From Beverwykella pulmonaria (Eukaryota > Ascomycota > Dothideomycetes > Pleosporales > Melanommataceae): DNA of 44,488 nucleotides. This document shows, piece after piece, positions 32,935 to 43,779 of the stretch. Each line of letters opens with the position of its first letter. Position 1 is the stretch's first letter. Both the position numbers and the translations under genes were made by a program. The stretch lies in assembly GCA_001599595.1 (NCBI GenBank), contig BCHH01000003.1:1357058-1401545 (forward strand), written 5' to 3'. Below the pieces are notes generated by a model. It did not search any database. It was not told the origin of the DNA and worked only from the letters and a program-made list of their open reading frames with translations.

Positions 32935-34921
32935 TCACCAGTTGGTCAACGGATCGCGGAATGACGTATCGACTCCATCAACTGGAGGTGCATGTGTCGC
33001 GTCCGGTTGATTCCAGACGGGATCATCCACATAGTGACGGGCATCGAGCCTGATATTGTTGATATCAATGTCGTTGTGAGCGAGGAATGGAGAAAAGGTA
33101 TCCCCCTGCTGTGTGGTTGCCGGAACTTCAAGAGGAACGCCGTTGTGACCCCCATGTGTCAAGCACCCAACGCATTCACACCCATCTCCACACTGACAAG
33201 TTCCCGTAGCGTCGTTGCAACCAGGAAGAACGAGCTCCTGCCAGAAATACGATGACGGTGATAAGGTTGGCGCGTCTTCATCCTTTCCTTCATTTGGGCT
33301 GTCCGCGAATGCAGTCGCAGGGCTGGGCGCCGAGGCTTCCGTCTTCACTACCAGGGGTCCCTCTTGCATGGTGTTGTTGGGTCTGAAGTACTGGCCATTA
33401 GTCACCGGGGGCGTCTGGACGGAAGTAGAGGCGGTGCCTTGCTGCCATGGGGTCGGCATGTTTATGGGCGTGTCCGGGATGCCCATCAAGGGAGTTGAAT
33501 GCGCGGAAAAGGAGATCTGTCCATGAGGGACTGGCGGGAAGTGGGAAGGCGATGGGCTCGCGGTGAAGTTCATGCTCTGGGTGGCTTCGGCTCCGAATCC
33601 AGGATGGTGCGGGTATGATGGCATGTCATAGGTTGGAGGAGGCATAGTCCCGAATCCGCCAGTGCTCATGTATTGATGCATGACCCGTATGTATTCTGTC
33701 ATAGTTGCGTTATTCGGATGAGCGGCGCAACCGAAGCAACTACAGCCGTCGCCACAGTGACAGTTGTGCTCCGTGCTGTGGGTACCAGTGTGATGCGCCC
33801 CGTTATGCATCGGTAGGGTTGGCAGTTGTGCTGGTTGCTGATATCCAGATGCCATGTGGTTGTAGATTGGGGTATTGAAGCCGAATGGGACGGACATTCC
33901 CAAGTTGCCCGTCATGTTGTAGTTGAAACTAGGGCTCACCATACCATAAGGTGCATTGTGGTATTGTCCCTGATGATGGACAGTGGGAAAATTGCTGAAA
34001 TTTTGACCTCCATTTGGCTGGACCTCGGGTTGATTTTGTTGGTTGGTACCAGAACAACATGACTTCTTGACTGGCATAAGTTTCGGTGGTTCTTTCTCCT
34101 TGTTGCAACAACAGCTTCCACCCTGCTGCTGAACAGGTTCCGGTTTAGGCTTGCAGCAATCCGAGACTTGTTCAAGATTTGACGTGGCGGGCCGGGAATC
34201 GGAGGAGATGGACGCATTGGAAAGCTGGAAGTTTGCACTGTTGCTCTGCTTCCGCGACGGAGAAGGTAGGATACGAGGGGTCGAGCTGGCACTGGAGGGG
34301 GCTGAGGCTTCATTGCTTGCGCTTCTCTCTGAGGGAGCAAATGAAGGGTTGGTCGGGGTACTTGCGAGGAGGGATGAAGAATCAGGTTCGGCGTCCTGAC
34401 TAGCTTTGATAGCTTTCTCAAGTGACGAAGGAGTGATGGAGTTTGTTAGCTTCCTAGCGCGAGGTTTCTGGACTCGGTTGTTGGACCCAGTGAGAGACGA
34501 GGCGGTTTGGTTGCGCTCGGAGGGACAAGCGCACTCGGAGGCTAGTTCAAGAGAGTTAGTTACACAGGGCTTGGGTATGTAGAAGAAGTCATACTCTTGG
34601 GAATGGTGTAGTTGATAACTACGCGCTCGCAGCTGCATGAGCCACTTGGATGCGGGCAGCTGCTCAGAGGCCGGCCAGGCTTGCGGACCTCGACCAGCAC
34701 TCGGTCTTTGTGATCACATTTGGACGAGCGGTGACCTCGAATGCAAGGGCCACTGTGGGTTGGTCAGAGAAAGGCTATGTGACAGATGATTATAGGACAA
34801 GAGCGGTCAACTAAAGCGCTCGACTTGAAAGGGCAGCGAGGTAATTGTAAGAGGGGAGAGAAAAGATGGCCAAGACCTACCATGCGACCTTCTTGCGCTC
34901 GCCATTGATGTCGGCCCACAT
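32935..34921 (-). CDS. Copper-fist transcription factor, Mac1-type
   Basis: Three exons: 34921-34881, 34752-34595 and 34541-32935, with introns of 128 and 53 bp, give 601 residues. Exons 1 and 2 assemble the copper fist: MWADINGERKKVAC, then GPCIRGHRSSKCDH, a KPGRP minor-groove (GRP-type) motif, and CPHPSGSCSC. The first position reads MWADINGERKKVAC where many family members begin with an Ile/Val-containing variant. Cys clusters occur at about residues 195-229 (CC, CCC, CC). Two boxes of the form CxCxxxxCxCxxCxxH lie at about residues 327-341 and 515-530 (CHCGDGCSCFGCAAH and CQCGDGCECVGCLTH), as in Mac1 and Cuf1, where they bind Cu(I) and switch activity. It probably senses copper and activates high-affinity uptake genes in the nucleus. 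The Pro/Ser-rich middle is presumably activation sequence. Confidence 0.93.
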
Positions 34922-36184
34922 ATTGCGGCTTTAATGGAACAATGCCAGGAACTTGCTCATGGAAGGTAGCAGATGATCCGCGTCGCCTGGGGAGGGCAAT
35001 GGCGGACCCCGCGCTCTGGCTATCAGAAAAAACACCAGAGTCGCAATCGGACACTCAGCTCAGGGCAACGCGCGTGGAGTGCAGCGGGGAAGCACAGTGC
35101 GGCAATCGTACAGACAAGCTCCTTGGAAATTGGGTTGTGCGGGTGCGATTCGAGGGCCCCGTGTGGCTGAAGGTGCCCGCTGGTTGGGTTTGGGAACGCT
35201 GCCGGCAGAAACGCAGGCTTGCCGCAGGGCTGAGGGACGTCGGATTCGAGTTTCGCGATAGATTGAGACGGAGGGGAGGTGAGCAGAAAAGAGCAGATTA
35301 ACCTGCGGCGGCGGCGGCGACAGGGAAAAGGAAGTGAAGCGAGAGCGCGAGTGAGCGAAGACGGCGCGTAGAGGATCGCCGCCGCAGAGGTGCCTGGGCC
35401 GGTTCGGTGGTGAGATGGATGGGTGGACGACGGATGCCGCAGGGCGGGAGACGGCGTGAGAGCTGCTGCGCGCGACCGGGGCTTTTTGGGCACGCTGGGA
35501 ACGCTGGGAATGTGAGGTGACAGCAAGCCAGACGCGTGCGAGGTCGGGCTGGGCGCCGGCGAACTGTGGTCGTGGAGACGCGTGACAGTGGCAGTCAGCG
35601 TGGGACCAGGTGGGCGTCTTCGACGATGGAGTGAGCAAGTTTCATGCGTTTTGGGACAAGATCAGGCGTGAGCTGTGGGAAGCAGTTGCAGCCGCGCTAG
35701 ACTAAGGCTCGAACCGCCGAGCATATCCCTTGGTAAACTACGGGCGTCGGCCGCACGATCTGCTGGTGTTGCGGGGCGGCGAGTGACGGCAGATATGTAT
35801 GGGGAGCACAGTGTTTGGATGAGCCAAACATCTTGTTGAGCACTGAATTAAAGTACAAAGGGACCGAGGCCTTTACCACGTCGCCGCCGTGCCCGCTTTT
35901 CCCCCTCTGCGACCACCGGTAATAATAATAATCCCCGAGGAACGCGTGGGACGGGCTCCCACGCCTGCTCATCCTCTGCAAAAATTCTGCATATCATGGC
36001 TCGACATGCTCCGGTTTGTATGCGCATCTAACCGAGTGCCCATCATCCATATGTGTGGCTGGTGCACCGCTACTGAAGCGGAACGCGACTAGCACGTGAT
36101 TTCGAAATACCGAACAGCCACACCCCTCGCCAAATTCTGCAACCTCAGGTATGTTGTCAAGCCTTTCCTTGAATTTCAACTTTG
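34922..36184. promoter_or_regulatory. Divergent promoter region of the copper-fist gene and EFM7
   Basis: 1.26 kb lie between the start codons. The part at about 35000-35640 is GC-rich with pyrimidine-rich minus-strand sequence, consistent with a long leader of the copper-fist gene. Long frames there on both strands are composition artefacts. I see no certain copper-response element. Confidence 0.4.
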
Positions 36185-37030
36185 ATGATGACTTCCGACT
36201 CCGAAGACGAGGGCATCGATCTCTTTCAGGAGCCTGCCGGCTACTATCCGCCCGAGAAGGAGGCCACCTTTGCCACACATAAACTGCTGTCTGGGCAGGA
36301 GATCTCAGTCAGACTCGTCGGACACAATCCACTTTGGGTACGACCATCACTCAGCTCCCAATATAGCTGCCCGGCGTAGACCGTCACCATTCTTGGACGG
36401 CCGTCATCGTAATCTTGTGCAGTGCGCTGATGTAACTAGGGGCATTTCCTCTGGAACGCTGGCCGCACACTCTCAAATTATTTTGAAGAGCATGCAAGCA
36501 CACTCATCAAGGACAACGCAGTGCTCGAGCTTGGCGCTGGCGCTGGACTCCCAAGCCTTGTGTGCGCCATCAATGGCGCAGCTCAAGTCGTCGTGACAGA
36601 CTACCCAGACGCCGATTTGGTGGAGAATCTGCGCTACAACATCGTACACACCGAGCTCCCGTGTCAATCGAAGGTCTTTGCCGAGGGGTATCTGTGGGGA
36701 GCGCCCATCGAAGACTTGACCAAGCATCTCTCAAGCCCAGGAGGATTTGATGTCCTCATCCTCGCCGATCTCCTTTTCAACCATTCCGAGCATGCAAAGC
36801 TCATCAAAACTGTGCAAATGACGCTGAAGAAGACACCCGCGTCCAAGGGGTATGTCTTCTTCACGCCCTACCGGCCGTGGCTGCTCCAGAAAGATCTAGC
36901 TTTTTTCGACCTAGCTCGTGAATCTGGCTTTACCGTGACCAAGACCTTCGAGAAAGTCATGGATAAGGTCATGTTTGAGGAAGACCCAGGAGTGAGGAAA
37001 CTGCACGGACTTCAAGCAACTGTCTATTAA
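36185..37030 (+). CDS. EFM7: Protein N-methyltransferase Efm7 (Nnt1-like)
   Basis: Exons 36185-36337 and 36440-37030 are joined by a 102-bp phase-0 intron (GTACGA to ACTAG), giving 247 residues; the join makes GHNPLW followed by GHFLWNAGRTLSNYF. The fold is a seven-beta-strand Rossmann methyltransferase: motif I is VLELGAGAGLPS (SAM binding), followed by VVVTDYPD and DVLILADLLFNH, with a C-terminal TPYRPWLL. In yeast the enzyme methylates the N-terminal glycine and Lys2 of eEF1A. The acidic start (SDSEDEG) and length match the family. Two adjacent ATGs (36185, 36188) are possible starts. It is divergent from the copper-fist gene, and accessory DNA begins just downstream. Confidence 0.9.
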
Positions 37031-37581
37031 CTATTTCTAGGACGAGCTTCTGCGCCGGACTGTTTACGGCTATGAACTGACATGGGCCAGCTGTGATTGA
37101 TATTCTTATCACGTCTCTTCAAAAATGTAATGTCGAAGCTCGAACAGAACCGTTCAAGGTATTTCAATTTCTGCAGCGACTCGGATCAATCATCCGTCCA
37201 TTCACCCACATGACTATCACGAGACGAGCCTCAAAGAGCTGAAGGAAAGTTCTGTTTTATCGTGGTCACTAGAGTAATAGAGCCAAGAAAAATCAGCGCC
37301 CGTTGGCCTATTCAATTTCCCCTAGCGCTCGTGCTTGGGTACATGCCAGTATCTGCACAATCCAGTCCGCTTGTCGTGAAATTTGCGACTATGGCGAATT
37401 CAACATTGTGTGGCTCAGTCTTCGATTTTCAATATGGTGGTATATAGCCTCAATCTTCGCGTCTTATGTTTCGAAACCTCAAACCCATACATCGCAGCCC
37501 TCAATTGTCAGAAAAAAAGCATATCTCTCAATTCTGCAGTTCATATGTCAAAACGACTACCGCAGTGCCAACTGCTACTAG
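37031..37581. other. Intergenic stretch between EFM7 and the orphan exon
   Basis: Short frames at 37262-37595 have no recognisable features. The stretch might contain upstream exons of the next feature, but I could not join any. Confidence 0.4.
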
Positions 37582-38130
37582 GAACCCTGCTCTGAAACAG
37601 ACACAGGTGCAATAGAGCTTTACGAGTTTTCGCCTCAGCAGCAGAAGCTTGTTTCGGAATTTCTAGAGCAAATCTTACCGCTTTATGCGCCGTCCATCAC
37701 CATCTGCGTTGAGCAGGGCCATAGTCCAAACATGGAGAAACTGCGCATTAAGGTATGCTCCCTTAAATCGGCTACCGCAGTCGAGATTCCCGCACTCCAA
37801 CAACTATTCCAGTACATGTCCGAGCTCCGACCTTCTCACTTCTCTCCCCGGTTAGAACACGGTTCGGGAAAACGCCAGTCTCTTCTCCATATGCTGCATC
37901 TCTACATCGAAGCTAAGTCAACACGTGCGCAGCTGGTGCGTCGCATGCTAGAGCGCCCGCTTGATTTACTTGACGTGCAAACTATATGGCGAGTATATGG
38001 GCACGGCCAGAGTCTGTTCGATAACATGCTGCGCAACCTAGCCTTCTTCGAGGTGCGTGGCACGCTACCCGATGAAGATTACATCTTTTTCTATATAGAG
38101 AATGAGTTGCTCCAACTGATGGATGGCTAG
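37582..38130 (+). CDS. Orphan 3' exon of an unrecognised gene
   Basis: A 182-residue frame is open from just after an acceptor-like TACTAG (37576-37581) to TAG 38128-38130. The first ATG (37732) would drop 50 well-formed residues (YEFSPQQQKLVSEFLEQIL), so a spliced upstream exon is likely. The sequence is amphipathic-helical, with balanced charge, no membrane segment, and a Leu-rich acidic end (ENELLQLMDG). I do not recognise it. It ends about 275 bp before the left inverted repeat. It could be the surviving end of a gene disrupted by insertion, or a short intact gene. Confidence 0.4.
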   Translation, partial: EPCSETDTGAIELYEFSPQQQKLVSEFLEQILPLYAPSITICVEQGHSPNMEKLRIKVCSLKSATAVEIPALQQLFQYMSELRPSHFSPRLEHGSGKRQSLLHMLHLYIEAKSTRAQLVRRMLERPLDLLDVQTIWRVYGHGQSLFDNMLRNLAFFEVRGTLPDEDYIFFYIENELLQLMDG

Positions 38131-38404
38131 CGTGGGAAGATTTATAGCTATACAATACATACACATCGACGGCTTAATTTGAGTCTCCAGTGCTTGTGAA
38201 TACCAAAAACCTCTTCGGATTAACTTTTCGCCACTGAGGTGTATGTCTTCCCCAACTTCTTTATATGCTTGAACATCCGTGAAGCCCTACGTAAATCTCT
38301 ACGTGTAGTCTCTAGCATTAGTATACTACATCGAGACAACCAAACATGACTATGTCTTCAAGCTAGGGTCGGCGCTCGATGATATCGTTATTGAACAACT
38401 ACTA

Positions 38405-38832
38405 CAGAGTTCCTTCCCTGTAGCACCACCATCAAGCCCTTACCACTATATAATACTTATGAGCGGCTTTATTAGGCTTTAGAACCTTGCTATGATGCTA
38501 AGAAGTTATCATCAGCCTTATGCCTCCTGTCGCGCACAATTTCATGCAAGGCCGCTACCCTGGTCAGTACTTCTAATCAAACCAACTACCAATTTTGGCT
38601 AGTGTATAACGACCCAGACCTACATAATCATCGCGGTGTAATTTATTTCGGATAATTGTTAGCGTTGTGGCTGTGCAAAGTCTTGGCGGTCGGGCCGACC
38701 TCACCCCGCAGGCTTGCGGTCGCCTCCAGTCAATCAACTCAACTCTAAAAACACCTACAGAATTCGCCAACTCACAACCCTATGGCAGGAGCGGGTCGGC
38801 CGCCCTCCCTGCTAGCACTATCAAGGCGTTCG
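38405..38832 (+). repeat. Left inverted-repeat arm flanking the HET-NACHT-WD40 gene
   Basis: About 430 bp match, in inverted orientation, the block at 43780-44194. Over a 98-bp sample starting with GTTATCATCAGCC I count eight differences, seven of them transitions. Exact shared runs of 30 bp or more exist in both halves; overall identity is lower because of indels (one of about 18 bp near 38705). The outer end reads TA-CAGAG. The inner end is 194 bp from the NLR stop codon. Confidence 0.88.
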
Positions 38833-39026
38833 TCTGCTTCTAACGAGACCATAAGCGTGGCAAATCTTTACAAGTAGTTCTATTCCTAGGCAGCTTGTCA
38901 CTGATTTAGAGGATTCTTGAAGCTTCGCCGTGGCAAATTACCTCACTATATATTCATACTTATCCCCAGAACCCCTCTATGAAATAGAGACATGATAAAA
39001 TTATTCAGTTATTTACCTCAATGTAT

Positions 39027-42000
39027 TTAAACAGCCCTAAGTTCCAAAGATTCGTCAAGCTCAACGTTGCATATCCATACCTTTCCAGATCCGACACCGA
39101 TGCCGATTGTCTTCCCCGACACGACCGAACATGATGGCCGATACTCTGAGGGTACCCACAGCAAATTCTCTGAATTATATGTTATCCATGCTCCATCTGA
39201 ACTCAAAGCCCCGCCTTGGTATCTAGGACTTTGAGAGTCCGTAACAGTCGGTGTTATATTTGAAACCGATGATGCACTAATGAAGATAGTACCAATTTCA
39301 GTTTGAAGGTATGAGCCAGTGGTGTCAAATGATATATTGGAAAGTACCTTGCCGGTATTGAGCGTTTGAAGACACTTGCCACTGCTCGCATCCCATATCT
39401 TGACCGTCTCGTCGCGCGACGCGGACGCCAGCCGTGCCGAGTCGTGGGAGAAGGCCACCGACTTGACCCAATCGTTATGGCCCTCGAGCGTCTGGAGGCA
39501 CTCGCCACTGCTCGTATCCCATATCTTGACCGCCTTGTCGCGCGACGCGGACGCCAGCCGTGTTGAGTCGTGGGAGAAGGCCACCGACCTGACCCAACCG
39601 CTATGGCCCTCAAACGTCTGTAGGCACTCGCCACTGCTCGCATCCCATATCTTGACCGTCCTATCGCTCGACGCCGACGCCAGTCGTGTTGAGTCGTGGG
39701 AGAAGGCCACCGACCTGACCGAATCGCTATGACCCTCGAGCGTCTGTAGGCACTCGCCACTGCTCGCATCCCATATCTTGACCGTCTTGTCGCGCGACGC
39801 GGACGCCAGCCGTGCCGAGTCGTGGGAGAAGGCCACCGACCTGACCCAACCGCTATGGCCCTCGAGCGTCTGAAGGCACTCGCCACTGTTCGCATCCCAT
39901 ATCTTGACCATTTCATCGCCCGACGCCGACGCCAGCCGTGTTGAGTCGTGGGAGAAGGCTACTGAGTAGACCCAGTAGCTATGGCCCTCGAGCGTCTGGA
40001 GGCACTCGCCACTGCTCGCATCCCATATCTTGACCGTCTCATCGCCCGACGCCGACGCCAGCCGTGTTGAGTCGTGGGAGAAGGCCACTGATCTGACCCA
40101 ATAGCTATGGCCCTCGAGCGTCTGGAGGCACTTGCCACTGCTTACATCCCAAATCTTGACCGTCTCGTCGCGCGATGCCGACGCCAGCCGTGTTGAGTCG
40201 TGGGAGAAGGCCACCGACCTGACCGAATCGTCGAGCGTCCGGAGGCACTCGCCACTGCTCGTATCCCATATCTTGACCGTCTTGTCGCGCGATGCGGACG
40301 CCAGCCGTGTCGAGCCGTGGGAGAAGGCCACCGACCTAACCGAATCGCCATGGCCCTCGAGCGTCTGGAGGCACTCGCCACTGTCCGCGTCCCATATCTT
40401 GACTGTCTCGTCGCCCGACGCCGACGCCAGCCGTGTTGAGTCGTGGGAGAAGGCCACCGAGTAGACCCAATCGCTATGGCCCTCGAGCGTCTGGAGGCAC
40501 TCGCCACTGCTCGCATCCCATATCTTGACCGTCTCGTCGCGCGATGCCGACGCCAGCCGTGTTGAGTCGTGGGAGAAGGCCACCGACCTGACCAAATCGC
40601 TATGGCCCTCAAGCGTCTGGAGGCACTCGCCACTGCTCGCATCCCATATCTTGACCGTCTCGTCGCCCGACGCTGACGCCAGCCGTGTTGAGTCGTGGGA
40701 GAAAGCCACCGAGTAGACCCAACCGCTATGGCCCTCGAGCGTCTGAAGGCACTCGCCGCTACTTGCATCCCATATCTTAACTGTCTCGTCGCCTGACGCG
40801 GACGCCAGCCGTGTTGAGTCGTGGGAGAAGGCCACAGACCAGACCGAATCGCTATGGCCTTCGAGCGTCTGTAGGCAGGCACCCCATTTGTCTCTTGTGG
40901 CTGGCCTTATCGTGATCCACTTTGGCGCTTCCTCCTTGAAAAGAACCCTTATTAGGCTGCGGGTTGGACTGAAAACGAGTGCAGACCCATATGCCTGAAG
41001 AGGACTGTTCTTTATTGCCCACTTATGATACATAATAAATCGGCGCGCATCTCGAATAAGTTCGATTAATGAAGATGCATCTGCTCTTCCCTAGGTCCTG
41101 TTAGCATGTATTATATAGAGATAACATTGCTTGTTGGGGAATTACATAGATTAAAGCCTCAAGTTTCACCATTGAAACAACTCCCTTTGACATGCTCTTG
41201 CAAAGACTAAGAGCTTCCAGCCAATAAAGGTATTTTTTTCTCACGAATTCGTCAACAGCGCCTCCATCCCGCAGGCTAACTCCGTAATTGGCAGAAGAGT
41301 TGGGATTCCAGTCACAGAGATGATCAACCCAGTAGATACACGAGTAGCGTAACACCGCCAATGGGTCTAGTTCTGGCTGTTCAACCCGCTCAATAGGATA
41401 TCCTAACACACGTAAGCTGTACATGTCTCGTCGTAGCGTCTTAGACATAGCCTGGAGAGACCTTGAGAAGATTACGTTGTGGGCCTCCTCCGTTCCAGAT
41501 GGAAAGACTTCATTGAAGGCCTTTATAAATAGAAAGTCCTTTGCGGATTGATGCACAAAATAGATGGTATTTCCTCGAATAGTAAGGAACGAACCACACA
41601 GGCCAATGATCTCCCGTAATGACTCTAGGTCACCGGCCATGTTCTCAAGTATCTCAACAAGAGACGTCAGCTCGTTTAGTGTGATGGGTTGGTATGCGAT
41701 CGCAATCGTGGCCAGTATTTGCTTGCAGAGATCAGCGTCGTCTGAGTTGCATATTTGCTCCATCATTCGCTCGTAAAGAGAGTCAAGTCCAGGTGGAAAT
41801 GCGTTTAGCTGTGCAAGAGTGTTCCATCGTGGGATCTTCTCGAGGTTCTGACAGACCAAAGCTACCCAGAGAAAGGTATCATTCGCATTTGAGCACAGAT
41901 GGTCTAACACGGCGTCTCGCGTTTTATCGTTATACTTCTTTCTTTGCGCCAGCTGAAGCACTTTATACCGGATATATATGCTAACAGCCGTAGAAATAGA

Positions 42001-43533
42001 CTCTGCGTTTAGCTCGAGGCACAGACTCACCTTATGTTCTGCCCTCTCTAGCCGTTCCTCAATGCTGGGCCAGTTGCGGCTGGAGACGATCCATTTGACA
42101 CGAGAAGATATAGATAACTTCTGGACAATAAAGTCTAATAGTTTTGGCAAGTCTGCCACGCATTCGTCAAGCGCATCAATAATTAAGTAGGTTTTGTTTA
42201 AGTTTGGGTCCTGCAGGATGTTTGTGAAAATCTCAGACAAGGCAACCCAGGCATTCGCATCCTCAAAGGTGGCTTTGCCTGCGTAATCGTGCTTCTTCCG
42301 TATATGCGAGACAAGTGATGGCTGTTGATCAACAAGCAAATATATCAGACCTCGCAGCACGGCCGTTGCGTTGTTAATTCGCGAATCAGTAGCCTGGCAG
42401 AAGAAATAGGACAGAAGAGCTGTCTTGGCAATCGACTTGTTCAGCTGATTGATGATGCCGCAGAGCAGCATTGTCTTGCCCTTGCCGGGATCGCCCTTAA
42501 TCCATAGCAGCGGGCTCTGCTGGGCGCTGCGCCATTGTTGGAAATCAGAGTTTTCGAAAATCCAGTGGTACGAGTCCTCCAGCAAGCCACCCTTGGTGTC
42601 CTCAATACGCTTCTTGTCATCACGGGGGTCGGTGAGGCGTAAGTCATGGATACATTTCCTTAGCTTGTCGATCTCCTCCCGGAGCCGTTTGAACGCACTC
42701 TCTGTCCCTTCGCCGTATATAAGGGGTATGTAGACGTCGAAAATGCCTAGTAATGAGTACGCCTTATCTTCTTCGAGCTTGGTCTGGCGGCGTTCTATCC
42801 ACGACAGTCGCTCGTTGACGCTAAACTGGGATAAAGGAGCTCCTTGAAGCGCTGAATCGGGAATTCCTGTTATGTCGTGGATTTTATGTTTTAGTGATCT
42901 TTTATCACCAATTCTCTTCCGTTCTTGTGAAAAGAATTCGACTGAACTTGGAGCAAGAAGCTCTTGGAGCGTCCAACCCCGAGTAAACCATTTGCTTTTC
43001 CGGAAATCCAATTCCCACGGCTGCAGATTGAACTCATCGTTGGTGTTGAAGGGAGGGCTAGAGACATCTGATAAATAGACGTAGCATCGAGTCGCGTTGC
43101 GGTACCAGCGAAACATAGAGTTGATAGCCTGCGAGAGTTCGGCGTAGTTTGCCTTGTTGATACAACAGGTGTCAATCCAAAAGTATTGCAGGTCATCTTG
43201 TCTAGCTTGTTCTCCACAGAACCGGATCTTCTTATAGCCAGGCTTATTCTTGCCAGTACCATTTGTCAGGTCTTCAAAAGTGACCTCCTCAGCATCGGCT
43301 CCCCATGTATGCGAAAGTATCGCATAGGGAGGGATTGTCTCGTCGCCAACCAAATCTTTAGTGAGGCTGAATTCGCCAGTGTTGCTGCGTCGTAGAAGAC
43401 GTATTGTTCGCGTAGAATTTGATGGGGCAAAGCGGTAGGAATGGGGTTTGACTGGGGTCAAACTCGGCAGGCGGAGCAGAGAGAGAGTAGCACGGCAACT
43501 CAATCGTCGGCTGAGAATATCATACCTAGCCAT
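39027..43533 (-). CDS. HET-NACHT-WD40 NLR (HNWD / HET-E type)
   Basis: Two exons: 43533-41146 and 41090-39027. The 55-bp intron has donor GTAATT, branch TGCTAAC and acceptor CCTAG and is phase 0. It joins MVKLEALIY to GRADASSLIELIRDARRF, the linker expected between NACHT and WD40 parts. The protein is 1483 residues. A HET domain starts with IRLLRRSNTGEFSLTKD and includes AILSHTWG and WIDTCCINK. NACHT has Walker A GDPGKGKT (about 347-354) and Walker B LIIDALDEC (about 450-458). Twelve WD40 repeats span about 868-1368, then a degenerate end. This family controls heterokaryon incompatibility in Podospora, where the WD40 part recognises non-self and HET triggers cell death. The start used is the first in-frame ATG, 44 residues before the canonical HET start, where ATA replaces the usual ATG. 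Confidence 0.9.
39375..40877 (-). repeat. Twelve near-identical 126-bp WD40 repeat units
   Basis: Each unit encodes 42 residues from CLQTLEGH to WDASSGE. Unit six (counted from the N-terminus) is 9 bp shorter and lacks three residues of the EGHS loop. The strict period makes several other frames open on both strands. The units are close to identical outside a few codons. Confidence 0.97.
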
Positions 43534-43779
43534 CGAGGTGAACGAGTACCGGTATATAGGCAAAGTAAAAATACTGAACCATACCAAAGAATGGGTCAAA
43601 AGCGAGTTAATTCAAGGGGACGATAGCAGGGACAACTTCGCTCGGGGCGGGTGCGGCTGATTGCCTTAAGTGTGGCGTTGTATTAAGCTGGATGAGCAGC
43701 ATGCAGGGCGGACTTCAGCTGAAGCCGAGTTCGCATGCGACTAAATAAACCCAATATGCTCATATCTGAATAGAACTGT

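Noticed and set aside
35023..35638. Minus-strand frames of 167 and 192 codons upstream of the copper-fist gene
   Set aside because: They overlap each other in different frames, are Arg/Pro/Ser-rich from GC composition, and lie in the expected leader.
39375..40877. Regular repeats suggesting a CRISPR array
   Set aside because: The period is 126 bp, the units are contiguous, and they encode WD40 repeats; no spacer structure exists.
39254..40882. Long alternative frames on both strands across the WD40 array, rich in Arg/Ser/Pro
   Set aside because: They arise because a 126-bp unit without stops in other frames is repeated; they lack any domain, and the WD40 frame explains the sequence.
41091..41145. 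Frameshift or stop breaking the HET-NACHT-WD40 gene
   Set aside because: The segment has all intron signals and its removal gives a phase-0 join with conserved flanks.
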